IMG/VR virus record: IMGVR_UViG_3300034272_000415
Span: 1 to 22,631 of that record
DNA: 22,631 bases
Origin: a virus
Direction: 5' to 3' (one strand)
Within the stretch, counting starts at the first letter, position 1. The number at the start of each line of letters is the position of its first letter. Under the pieces are notes generated by a model. The model was not told the DNA's origin, searched no databases, and was given only the letters and a program-made list of their open reading frames with translations. A program made the translations under genes and the position numbers. Positions 14,355-21,284 of this stretch are shown in pieces.

Positions 14355-16696
14355 TGCCTATTACTCCGCTTCCTACGCCTCCGAGTCGTGCTGATTCGGC
14401 CAATTTTGCATCTCGTGCAGATTCGTTTCTCGCGGCTTTGCCGACGTTTGCAACCGAGGCTAATGCGACTGCAACCGAGGTAAATGACAATGCTTTGAGC
14501 GCTGCCGCCAGCGCTTTGTCTGCAAGCAATTCCGCTGCAATGACAACGATTGCTGGTACTGGGATCACCGGGACTTCAACGACATCCCTTACGATTGGAA
14601 CGGGATCGCGATCGCTCACTATTGAAACTGGAAGAACATTTGTTGCTGGTATGTCGGTGAGAGTTGGTAGCACATCCGCGCCGAACACGAACTTTATGGA
14701 CGGCACGGTCACGTCCTACAATTCCGGCACGGGCGCTTTGGTTGTCAATGTTTTGTCTATCGGAGGGTCTGGTACGTTCACGTCTTGGTCGGTTCGCGTC
14801 TCTTCTGGTGGAGCTGGTGGCGCACAGACGCAAACCACGACCGTCACTCTGACATCTGCAAGTCAATGCGTGCAGGTGTTGAACATGCCGGCATTCGGTC
14901 ATTCGGTGCAACTGCCAAGCGCCACGACGCTGTCCCGTGGCCCTGATCTGTTCATCCTCGACAACAGTTGGGGCCGATTCCCTGTCGGCGTGCTGGATGG
15001 GGCTGGGCGCGTCTTGGGTGCTGTCCTTCCGGGTGATGCGGTGGACTTCGATCTGATCGACAACACCACCACGGCAGGATCGTGGAGACATCGCGGAAAC
15101 CTTGATCCAGTGTGGGTTAACTTCGACGCCGGATTGAATTTGACTTTGGGGAGCAGCGGTTTAGGCTCTTCTTACAGCATTGACGCGACCCGAGGGTTGA
15201 TCACTTATCGAAACGCATCAAACTTTCCGTGCGCTCGTCTTGTAACTTACTCGGGGTCAGGCTCCCCAACTATTAGTGCTGAACTGGTTTTGCAAGCAGT
15301 CAACACAAACATATCATCGGTTGATTTGCTTGGGTCAACCAATCGTCTCGTTGTCGTGTTTGGAAATAACACGGTCGCGTGCGTTGATATTTCAAATTCG
15401 TCAACTCTCAGTGTTGGAACCGCTGTGTCGCTTACATGGACAGGTGGCTTTTTACATACCACTCGGGTTCTTGATAATCAGTACGTTGTGGCGATTGGAA
15501 GCGATACCAGCGTTGTTCGCGCAAGGTGCATTGATTGCGGATCGTCCGGGACAACGGTCACAATTGGAACTGAAGTAGCAACATCATCTATCTCTAATTA
15601 CTCACAAATATGGCGGACAAAAACCTCGTCTTCGACATCGGTTGGCGTCATGGCGTTAACTGTAAGTAGTAACATTTATTCTGTTGCCACTTTTACGGTT
15701 ACAAGAACGTCCGGCACGACGCTTTCTTGGTCGGGTAACGCTGGTGCGCCCACCGGAATTAGAACGGATTTAGCCGGCGATCTTTCGTGGCAGTTTTTTG
15801 ATTTGTCCTCTGATCGACTGCTTTTCTGCTACCGGGCAAACGGAGGTGGGCCGCGCTATGTTGTGATCACATTCATGACCACTCCGACGTACGGAACGGT
15901 TGCGTCAGGCAACATTTCTCGCTACGACGGATCTCTTAATGTTTCAGCGTCTCCAGACAGGACTCGTTTTGTTTCGTTCTACTCCGGTGTTTCCGGGGTC
16001 GTTAATCAACAGTGTGAAGCATTTACTGTCAGCGGAACTACAGTGACCGTGGGATCGGCAACAAATTTCACTGCTGATACAAGTATTTTTAATGCATCTA
16101 CAGTAGAAATGGCTGTTGACAATAATGGTCGTGGGTTTGTTACTTGGGCGTCATCTTATGCAAGCACAAACTCCCGTGACAAGTGGCGCACGTTCACATT
16201 GAGCGGAACCACGTTCACGTTCAGCACGGAAGTGGGTCGCGCTGATGCTCTCGCTGGGATGCAGCACAACAATACGGTCAGCCTATCGTCACGACAAGAT
16301 GCGTTAGGTTCTGGATTCTTTTCCGCAACTGCGTTTCGCTTCAACAGTTCCGGCCAAATATCTGAATCACGAAACATCATTTTTACGATCAATGCGGACA
16401 CGTCAATTAATGTTCTTGCCGTCATTGAATGCCCCGGCAGTTCTCTTTCGTTGCTTGGGATTCAGGGCACAGAAGATAGGGCGCTTTCGATGGCTTCTAA
16501 CAATCCCGGAAGCAACCCGGACACTGAAGCAATTGTATTTTTTAAGAGCGGTGGATTTAAGCGCGGTCGCCACGTTACTGGATTCAATAGTTTGGCTTTT
16601 TTAGCAAACAATCGATCTATGTTGCTTGGGATAAATATAGACGGACAGTTCGGACGAAACGTCACCATCAACACCTATCGCATCGCAGAGGCTTGA
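14354..16696 (+). CDS. Tail fibre / receptor-binding protein with probable beta-propeller
   Basis: A 780-aa protein. Residues 1-46 (TPPSRADSANFASRADSFLA, ALPTFATEANATATEVN) are the short helical anchor found at the start of many phage fibres. Residues about 68-153 (TSTTSLTIGTGSRSLTIETG, FVAGMSVRVGSTS, FMDGTVTSYN) are a common fibre beta-domain. Residues about 156-255 form a linking beta-domain. From about residue 290 to 700 a motif of the type SGTTVTVGSA recurs every 48-60 residues (near 298, 348, 396, 451, 508, 559, 616, 676), as expected for a 7-8-bladed propeller. The protein is Ser/Thr-rich, with few Lys. It probably recognises the host surface. No chaperone-like autocleavage or lyase motif was seen. 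Folding help may come from the next gene. Confidence 0.78.
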   Translation: MPITPLPTPPSRADSANFASRADSFLAALPTFATEANATATEVNDNALSAAASALSASNSAAMTTIAGTGITGTSTTSLTIGTGSRSLTIETGRTFVAGMSVRVGSTSAPNTNFMDGTVTSYNSGTGALVVNVLSIGGSGTFTSWSVRVSSGGAGGAQTQTTTVTLTSASQCVQVLNMPAFGHSVQLPSATTLSRGPDLFILDNSWGRFPVGVLDGAGRVLGAVLPGDAVDFDLIDNTTTAGSWRHRGNLDPVWVNFDAGLNLTLGSSGLGSSYSIDATRGLITYRNASNFPCARLVTYSGSGSPTISAELVLQAVNTNISSVDLLGSTNRLVVVFGNNTVACVDISNSSTLSVGTAVSLTWTGGFLHTTRVLDNQYVVAIGSDTSVVRARCIDCGSSGTTVTIGTEVATSSISNYSQIWRTKTSSSTSVGVMALTVSSNIYSVATFTVTRTSGTTLSWSGNAGAPTGIRTDLAGDLSWQFFDLSSDRLLFCYRANGGGPRYVVITFMTTPTYGTVASGNISRYDGSLNVSASPDRTRFVSFYSGVSGVVNQQCEAFTVSGTTVTVGSATNFTADTSIFNASTVEMAVDNNGRGFVTWASSYASTNSRDKWRTFTLSGTTFTFSTEVGRADALAGMQHNNTVSLSSRQDALGSGFFSATAFRFNSSGQISESRNIIFTINADTSINVLAVIECPGSSLSLLGIQGTEDRALSMASNNPGSNPDTEAIVFFKSGGFKRGRHVTGFNSLAFLANNRSMLLGINIDGQFGRNVTINTYRIAEA

Positions 16697-16699
16697 TCC

Positions 16700-17257
16700 A
16701 TGGACATCTTGATAACCGACACGAACGAAGTCGTCGCGCAATGCGAGTCGATCACGCGGATCGAGCAGGGCTGGCTGGTGGGGGAGTCCGTTTATCCCGG
16801 CTACCTGACCCGAGAGACTGGCGTCACGATCCCAGAGGAACTGCGGGGCAAGCGGCTTGCTTATGTGGGCGGCAAGTTCTCGGAACTGCCGCCACTGCAG
16901 ACCCCAGCCACGAAGGACGACAGAGACGCCAAGAAGGCGGCGCTTGCAGCGAAGCGATACGAAGTCGAGATCGGCGGGATCACGGTCGCCGGTGCGAAGG
17001 TCAAGACAGACCGCGAGTCGCAGGCCAGCCTGACGGGCGCTTACACGTCGCTGAAAGAGGGGATGTTGACCGGTATCGACTGGAAAACAGAGGATGGGTG
17101 GGTGACGCTGAACCTTGCGACTTGCGAAGCAATTGCCCAGGCTGTCGCGTCTCATGTCCAGCAATCTTTCTCGCGGGAGAAGGAACTCTCCGCGCTGATC
17201 GACGCCGCCGAGACTGTTGAGGATCTGCAAGCAATCGACATCAACTCCGGATGGTGA
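16700..17257 (+). CDS. DUF4376-containing protein, probable fibre-associated or fibre-assembly protein
   Basis: A 185-aa protein with GAGG 8 nt before its ATG. Residues 1-70 are a small beta-rich part (GWLVGESVYPGYLTRETGV, RLAYVGGKFSELPP). Residues about 82-185 match the DUF4376 pattern: KRYEVEIGGITVAGAKVKTD, RESQASLTGAY, IDWKTEDGWVTL, then AVASHVQQSFSREKELSALI and a final Trp. DUF4376 proteins commonly follow a fibre gene and are thought to help its assembly or join it; this is knowledge by position, not biochemical proof. The GC content is higher than in the fibre, so the two may have different histories. Confidence 0.8.
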   Translation: MDILITDTNEVVAQCESITRIEQGWLVGESVYPGYLTRETGVTIPEELRGKRLAYVGGKFSELPPLQTPATKDDRDAKKAALAAKRYEVEIGGITVAGAKVKTDRESQASLTGAYTSLKEGMLTGIDWKTEDGWVTLNLATCEAIAQAVASHVQQSFSREKELSALIDAAETVEDLQAIDINSGW

Positions 17258-17511
17258 AAATGCGCGACACAACACCCCGGCTGATCAAGATCGGTGATGC
17301 ATTCAGCCAGCTGGTGAACGTCGCCGTTTTGCCGAATCACAAGGACACAACTGCAAATGAGTCCATTTCAGGTCGGGCTTATCGGCAGGGATGGAAAAAC
17401 GCAAGGAAGGTGATCGACTTTCTCTTCCTGCCTTTTGAGCGAGACCACTGCAAGAAGAGTCACGAGGCCGACTTGCAGAGGGCCAGAGACCTTTTAGACA
17501 GGAGCCGGTGA
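17251..17511 (+). CDS. Small phage protein of the lysis region, unknown function
   Basis: An 86-aa protein (or 83 if it starts at the ATG at 17260, which has GGTG just upstream; the ATG at 17251 overlaps the previous stop). The sequence LIKIGDAFSQLVNVAVLPNH followed by ANESISGRAYRQGW and PFERDHCKKSHEADLQRA looks like a family of short phage proteins lying beside fibre and lysis genes in proteobacterial phages. No membrane segment or catalytic motif is evident; the conserved His-Cys near the end (DHCKKSH) could bind metal, but that is speculation. It overlaps the next gene region closely, consistent with co-translation. Confidence 0.72.
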   Translation: MVKMRDTTPRLIKIGDAFSQLVNVAVLPNHKDTTANESISGRAYRQGWKNARKVIDFLFLPFERDHCKKSHEADLQRARDLLDRSR

Positions 17512-17513
17512 AG

Positions 17514-17762
17514 ATGGACTGCCAAGACAACCCGAACTGCCAAGAAGCGGCAGACAGAGCCGTGAAGAAGGTGTTTGCGATCCTCGGAGTCGATGTTGAC
17601 AGGCCCGAGTCGGTCGAGAACTTCCGAGAGGATTTGAGATTCGGCAGGAAACTTCGCAAGGCTGCGGATCACGGTTTCCTTGCGTTGGTCGGACTTATCG
17701 TGGTTGCAATGGGCGCAGCTCTCTGGGCCGGGATCGTATCCAAGATCAATGGTGGCCACTGA
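17514..17762 (+). CDS. Small single-pass membrane protein
   Basis: An 82-aa protein. The start is set at ATG 17514, 9 nt after GGAG (17501-17504); a GTG at 17508 would be only 3 nt from that site. Residues 1-50 are soluble and charged with Cys3/Cys8 (MDCQDNPNCQEAADRAVKKV; RPESVENFREDLRFG), and residues about 54-78 form one hydrophobic helix (FLALVGLIVVAMGAALWAGI). The FAILGVD / FREDLRFGRKLRK pattern recurs in many short phage proteins near lysis genes. The single helix fits a holin partner or antiholin-like role, but this is not shown. The stop overlaps the next start by one base. Confidence 0.7.
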   Translation: MDCQDNPNCQEAADRAVKKVFAILGVDVDRPESVENFREDLRFGRKLRKAADHGFLALVGLIVVAMGAALWAGIVSKINGGH

Positions 17763-18688
17763 TGTCGCGAAAATACTCTGATCAGGAGTTCATTACCGCA
17801 TTCAGATCAATTGGAAGTCCTGCCGAAGTAGCCAAAAGCCTTGGGATGGCCGAAAGGGCCGTTTATAAGCGCAGAGCTTCGATTGAAAAGCGGCTTGGCA
17901 TTACGCTTGAGTCGAACCCGCAGCCTGAGTTTTCAAACGGGAGCAAGGTCATCCGCTACCAGATCGAAAGCGGGAATGTCTTGATTGGGTCGGATGCTCA
18001 CTACTGGCCGGGAATCATCACCGAGGCGCACAAGGCATTCGTGCGAATGGCGAAGAAGCTGAAACCGTCAGCGATCATCATGAATGGCGATGTGTTCGAC
18101 GGCGCAAGGGTTTCGAGGCATGACCCGCTTTTTAAGTCTCACTCGCCGACGGTGAAGCAGGAAATCGAGGCCTGCCGAGATCGACTGGACGAGATATCAA
18201 GCGCGTCGAAGAACTCGAAACTGTTCTGGACGTATGGGAATCACGACACCAGGATCTATCGGTATGTGATGAATGGCGCACCTGAACTCGCAGACCTGAC
18301 CGGGGCCGACCTGTTCTCGTACTTTCCCGGATGGCATCACGGGATGGTTGTCAACATCAATGACACGGTCGTGGTGAAGCATCGGTGGCACAATGGCGGC
18401 GTTACGGCCATTCATAACAATGTGCTGAAGTCTGGGAAAACGCTGATTACAGGCCACCTTCATCAACTAAAGGTTGTTCCTTGGAGTGACTATCTTGGCA
18501 GGAGATACGGGGTAGATTCTGGAACGCTTGCAGAGCCTTATGGCGAACAGTTCGACTACACCGAGGGCAACCCGGTGAATTGGTGTTCCGGGTTCGCTGT
18601 CCTGACCTTTAAGAATGGGAAGATGCTGCCGCCCGAACTCTGCGAGGTGATCGACGGCAAAGCGTATTTCCGGGGGGGCGAGGTGTGA
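17762..18688 (+). CDS. HTH-domain calcineurin-like metallophosphoesterase
   Basis: A 308-aa protein with an N-terminal helix-turn-helix (about residues 6-45: VAKSLGMAERAVYKRRASI) and a C-terminal phosphoesterase. The metal-binding motifs are complete and in order: D78-A-H80, GD109-110 with D113 (NGDVFDG), GNHD at 159-162, H207 (VVVKHRWHNGG) and GHLH at 231-234. It should therefore bind two metals and hydrolyse a phosphoester; the substrate is unknown. Proteins with this HTH-phosphoesterase architecture occur in other proteobacterial phages. It sits between fibre and lysis genes and is joined to the acetyltransferase gene by a GTGA overlap, suggesting linked expression. Cytosolic, as no signal peptide is seen. 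Possible roles are nucleic-acid end or cyclic nucleotide processing (speculative). Confidence 0.88.
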   Translation: MSRKYSDQEFITAFRSIGSPAEVAKSLGMAERAVYKRRASIEKRLGITLESNPQPEFSNGSKVIRYQIESGNVLIGSDAHYWPGIITEAHKAFVRMAKKLKPSAIIMNGDVFDGARVSRHDPLFKSHSPTVKQEIEACRDRLDEISSASKNSKLFWTYGNHDTRIYRYVMNGAPELADLTGADLFSYFPGWHHGMVVNINDTVVVKHRWHNGGVTAIHNNVLKSGKTLITGHLHQLKVVPWSDYLGRRYGVDSGTLAEPYGEQFDYTEGNPVNWCSGFAVLTFKNGKMLPPELCEVIDGKAYFRGGEV

Positions 18689-19110
18689 AATACACCATCC
18701 GCGAGGTTCAAGTCTACGACCTGAGAGCAGTCGCGGACATCAAGCGGATGCACAGGGTTTGCTTTCCGTATGATTCCTCATTTGAACCCAAGATCGGCCA
18801 TTGGTGGATCGCGTATCACGCCGGAGAGCCGGTCGGGTTTGCCGGCATGAAGCTGTCCTCGAGATGGATCGACTGCGGTTACCTGTGGCGATCTGGTGTG
18901 CTTGCAGACCATCGGGGCCGCGGGCTTCAGGTTCGATTCATCAAGGCGCGGGAGCGCAAGGCACGGAAACTCGGGTGGAAGTATCTGATCACCGACACAT
19001 CCGACAACCCGTCGAGTTCAAACAATCTGATCAAGTGTGGCTTTACAATCTATGACCCGTCGATTGAGTATGGGTTCAGGCACACGGTTTACTGGCGAAA
19101 GGCAATCTAA
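18685..19110 (+). CDS. GNAT-family N-acetyltransferase
   Basis: A 141-aa protein starting at GTG in a GTGA overlap with the phosphoesterase gene. It has the GNAT outline: an N-terminal strand-helix (YTIREVQVYDLRAVADIKRM), the HWWIAYHAGEPVGFAGM strands, the acetyl-CoA binding motif A (SGVLADHRGRGLQVRFIKAR at about 70-89), and the late LGWKYLITDTSDNPSSSNNL / KCGF element with an Asn for cofactor contact. The second position after RGRG is Leu-Gln rather than Gly-x, which occurs in some members. The target of acetylation is unknown. The stop overlaps a 22-aa membrane miniprotein start. Confidence 0.85.
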   Translation: MKYTIREVQVYDLRAVADIKRMHRVCFPYDSSFEPKIGHWWIAYHAGEPVGFAGMKLSSRWIDCGYLWRSGVLADHRGRGLQVRFIKARERKARKLGWKYLITDTSDNPSSSNNLIKCGFTIYDPSIEYGFRHTVYWRKAI

Positions 19111-19178
19111 TGGGCGCATGGGCTTGGTACTTTATCTTTTCCGCAGCATTCGTCGTTTTGTTTTCTTTCTTGGGGTGA
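19110..19178 (+). CDS. 22-aa membrane miniprotein before the holin
   Basis: A very short frame, MGAWAWYFIFSAAFVVLFSF plus LG, almost wholly hydrophobic, enough for one transmembrane helix. Its ATG overlaps the acetyltransferase stop (TAATG) and its stop is 3 nt before the holin ATG, with GGGGTGA across the stop serving as holin ribosome-binding site. The exact tiling supports real translation, whether for a product or only for coupling. It may be a holin modulator (inference); too short for any family assignment. Confidence 0.55.
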   Translation: MGAWAWYFIFSAAFVVLFSFLG

Positions 19179-19181
19179 CAA

Positions 19182-19661
19182 ATGATCGAGACCTTGCTTG
19201 GTGGTGTATTCGGTGGGCTTTTGAGGTTGGCCCCGGAAGCGTTCCGGCTTTTCGACAGGGCCAATGAGCGCAAGCACGAAATCGCCATGCTGAACGCCGA
19301 GATGGAGTTCGCGAAGATCCGTGGTGAGATTGCCATGCGCCAGACCGAGGCTCAGATGACAATGGCCGAGATGGATGCAATGGCCGAGGCATTCAAGGAG
19401 CAGTCTGCGACCGCCCAAGCTGCAGGGAAATTCATTGCCGGGATCTCCGCGCTGGTCAGGCCATCTGTCACATATGCTTTCGTGATCTGCTATTTCCTGG
19501 TCAAGTTCGCGTCATACCTGATGGCGCTGGAGCAGGGTGGTGAATGGAAGGATGTGATCATCCGTCTCTGGACGCAGGATGACGCCACGATCATGTTCAT
19601 GCTGATTTCGTTTTGGTTTGTCGGTCGGGCGCTTCATCATACAAATGGTGGCAGGGGCTAA
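19182..19661 (+). CDS. Holin, 3TM gene-transfer-agent type
   Basis: A 159-aa protein starting MIETLLGGVFGGLLRLAPEA, followed by FDRANERKHEIAM, the characteristic opening of the GTA holin 3TM family. A first hydrophobic segment lies at about 4-17, then a long charged amphipathic helix (28-80), and two clear membrane helices at about 94-116 (RPSVTYAFVICYFLVKFASY) and 134-151 (ATIMFMLISFWFVGRA). Holins form holes in the inner membrane at a set time, letting the endolysin reach the wall. The ribosome-binding site is GGGGTGA (19172-19178). The endolysin downstream is soluble, so a large-hole holin is required. Confidence 0.88.
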   Translation: MIETLLGGVFGGLLRLAPEAFRLFDRANERKHEIAMLNAEMEFAKIRGEIAMRQTEAQMTMAEMDAMAEAFKEQSATAQAAGKFIAGISALVRPSVTYAFVICYFLVKFASYLMALEQGGEWKDVIIRLWTQDDATIMFMLISFWFVGRALHHTNGGRG

Positions 19662-19663
19662 AA

Positions 19664-20296
19664 ATGAAATCTTGCACCAAGTGTAAGCAAGAAAGAGACC
19701 TTAGTTTTTTTAGAACAAAAACGAACGGGAAGTTGGACTCGTGGTGCAGAGAGTGTTACAAGAAAAATTCGAGAAACTATGAACAAAAGAACAAGGAAAA
19801 AATTGCCGAATACAAAAAAACCGATGCATACAAAGCCCTTAAAGCCAAATGGAATTTGGATTACACAAATCGAAACAAAGAGTCGCTGCTTGCAAAGAAA
19901 AGAGAAGGTTATTCAAGAATCCGTGATTCGCACCTAAAAAAAATGAAAGAGCACTATCAGAAAAATTCTGAAGCATACAAACAAAGAGCGAAAAAATGGA
20001 AGCAAGATAACCGCGCATTGCATAACGCAAGATGCATGGATCGGTACACTTCAAAAATCAAAAGATGCCCAGCATGGGCAAAAGAGCTTACTGATTTGGT
20101 CTGCAAAGAGGCTTATGATAAGGCTGTTAGGTTGTTTAAGCTTACTGGCGTTTCTTATGACGTTGATCACATTGTCCCACTTTTGGGAAAAACAGTAAGC
20201 GGTTTGCACGTTTACAACAACTTGCAAGTAATCCCGGCAAGCGTTAATCGAAGCAAAAAAAACCTGTATTGGCCTGATCAATGGCAAAACAATTGA
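19664..20296 (+). CDS. HNH homing-type endonuclease with N-terminal zinc ribbon
   Basis: A 210-aa protein starting at ATG 19664, two bases after the holin stop, with AGGGG upstream. The N-terminus is a zinc ribbon (CTKC at 4-7, CREC at 28-31), the middle (about 35-140) is a Lys-rich helical stretch likely to contact DNA, and the C-terminal HNH core has DVDHIVPLLG (D168-H169), LHVYNNLQVIP (N186) and NRSKKN (from 195). The gene is much richer in A and T than its neighbours, with many AAA codons, marking recent arrival. It splits the holin-endolysin cassette and overlaps the endolysin start by 16 nt. This is the pattern of a freestanding homing endonuclease. Confidence 0.9.
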   Translation: MKSCTKCKQERDLSFFRTKTNGKLDSWCRECYKKNSRNYEQKNKEKIAEYKKTDAYKALKAKWNLDYTNRNKESLLAKKREGYSRIRDSHLKKMKEHYQKNSEAYKQRAKKWKQDNRALHNARCMDRYTSKIKRCPAWAKELTDLVCKEAYDKAVRLFKLTGVSYDVDHIVPLLGKTVSGLHVYNNLQVIPASVNRSKKNLYWPDQWQNN

Positions 20297-20754
20297 CCAA
20301 AGCACTAGACATTGCAGCCGCGCTCTGCCGTCATTTTGAGGGGCTTGTCCTGCATCCATACCTTTGCAGCGCGGGGGTTTGGACTATCGGGTATGGAACG
20401 GTCTTTAAGCCTGACGGAACGAAGGTTTTGCCGACCGACCCTCCGATCACGAAAGAGACCGCAGAGGACTGGCTAATGAGTGAGTTGAGGTCGAACTATA
20501 TGGCCGGTGTTTTGAAGGCTTCTCCGGGCCTTTTGGCGCATCCTGAGGCACTCGGTGCGCTGTCGAGTTTCGCCTATAACTTGGGAGTCCCCAGATACAG
20601 GGCCAGCACACTCAGGCGGCGGGTGGACGAAGGCGATTTCGAGCAGGCGCGGGTCGAGATCATGCGATGGACTCGAGGTGGTGGTCGTGTCCTGCCGGGG
20701 CTAGTGAGGCGCAGGAAAGCAGAATCTGAATTTTTGAGGGCAGGAAATGGCTGA
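20281..20754 (+). CDS. Endolysin, GH24 lysozyme with Glu-Cys-Thr triad
   Basis: A 157-aa muramidase that cleaves peptidoglycan between MurNAc and GlcNAc. The active site is visible at E20 (RHFEGLVLHPYL), C29 and T35 (GVWTIGYGT), with T4-lysozyme spacing (E +9, +15), but Cys replaces the usual Asp, as in phage P1 Lyz. Later motifs EALGALSSFAYNLGV and RVLPGLVRRRKAESEFL are typical of the family. The N-terminus is not a signal-anchor segment, so it is probably cytosolic until the holin opens. There is no good ribosome-binding site before ATG 20281, which lies within the end of the HNH gene; translation may depend on coupling. A second Cys at position 16 may matter for redox effects. Confidence 0.92.
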   Translation: MAKQLTKALDIAAALCRHFEGLVLHPYLCSAGVWTIGYGTVFKPDGTKVLPTDPPITKETAEDWLMSELRSNYMAGVLKASPGLLAHPEALGALSSFAYNLGVPRYRASTLRRRVDEGDFEQARVEIMRWTRGGGRVLPGLVRRRKAESEFLRAGNG

Positions 20755-20956
20755 CGAAGCAGACAAAGCAGATGAGTTGATCGAACGCCAGATGGCGGCT
20801 GCGATCAAGGCAATTCAGGGAAATGCGCGGATGAGACCGATTGGGATTTGCTACTTCTGCCAATCCGAGGTCGAGGGTGACGCGAGATTCTGTGACAAGG
20901 ATTGCCTTGCAGACTGGCAAAAAGAGCAAGACTGCAAGGCGAGAAACGGGTCTTAG
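20747..20956 (+). CDS. Small zinc-ribbon protein
   Basis: A 69-aa protein starting with ATG overlapping the endolysin stop by 8 nt, with AGGA just upstream. The N-terminus is acidic/helical (ADEADKADELIERQMAAAI), and the C-terminal half has a four-Cys zinc site, C35-x2-C38-x10-C49-x3-C53 (ICYFCQSEVEGDARFCDKDC), plus C63. The spacing is more like a DUF2116-type zinc ribbon than the TraR/DksA finger. Small proteins with such fingers often follow phage lysis genes; function unknown. Its stop overlaps, tail to tail, the end of the minus-strand gene by 4 nt. Confidence 0.78.
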   Translation: MADEADKADELIERQMAAAIKAIQGNARMRPIGICYFCQSEVEGDARFCDKDCLADWQKEQDCKARNGS

Positions 20957-21168
20957 GGCATTCTTTCGTCCTGAAGCCTTCCGGGACGGTTCCAGAGCAT
21001 CATCGTCTGGCGTCTGGCGTCAGGCCGGTTAAACCGATCCTTGTGGTATTCCTTCCCGTCAGGCCCGACAAACAAGTCCTTGTTGGTGTAGTGCGGCAGG
21101 TATGGTACGCACTTCACAATGAAAACCGAGTACGGAAATGTCTCTGCTGCTGAGTTGAGTTCTTTCAT
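20953..21168 (-). CDS. Small 71-aa protein of unknown function
   Basis: Starts MKELNSAAETFPYSVFIVKC with a GGGGGA ribosome-binding region upstream; ends RPGRLQDERMP. The first half has a hydrophobic core with VPYLPHYTNKDLFVGPDG, the second half is Arg-rich (DRFNRPDARRQTMML). Its ATG overlaps the stop of the preceding 39-aa membrane gene by 4 nt (ATGA), so the two are co-translated. The open frame continues far upstream of this start, but those residues are out-of-frame shadows of the two preceding genes. Not recognised. Last gene of a minus-strand cluster that converges on the lysis genes. Confidence 0.7.
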   Translation of the reverse strand: MKELNSAAETFPYSVFIVKCVPYLPHYTNKDLFVGPDGKEYHKDRFNRPDARRQTMMLWNRPGRLQDERMP

Positions 21169-21284
21169 TTTTCCCCCGTGAAAATTCCGATGATGACAAC
21201 GGCGATCAGGAACAGCAAAAAGATTGCTGCATCCTGGGCATGAATATGCTCGACGGATCGAGCGATTTCGAGCTTCTGAATCAC
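21165..21284 (-). CDS. 39-aa single-pass membrane protein
   Basis: A short frame beginning at GTG (21284) with AGGAG 5 nt upstream; overlaps the previous stop (GTGA) and the next start (ATGA). Residues 1-19 are charged (QKLEIARSVEHIHAQDA) and residues 20-36 form a hydrophobic helix (AIFLLFLIAVVIIGIFTG). An in-frame ATG further upstream would need to be translated through the 55-aa gene and has no ribosome-binding site. Could be a small holin-like or membrane accessory protein; no family recognised. Confidence 0.68.
   Translation of the reverse strand: MIQKLEIARSVEHIHAQDAAIFLLFLIAVVIIGIFTGEK

Noticed and set aside
16601-17275. 224-aa minus-strand frame opposite the fibre end and DUF4376 gene
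   Set aside because: Spans two plus-strand genes with good evidence; sequence shows no domain.
20990-21030. Short direct repeat GGCGTCTGGCGTC
   Set aside because: Only a few bases repeated within a coding region; no further copies or spacer pattern, so neither CRISPR nor an attachment site.
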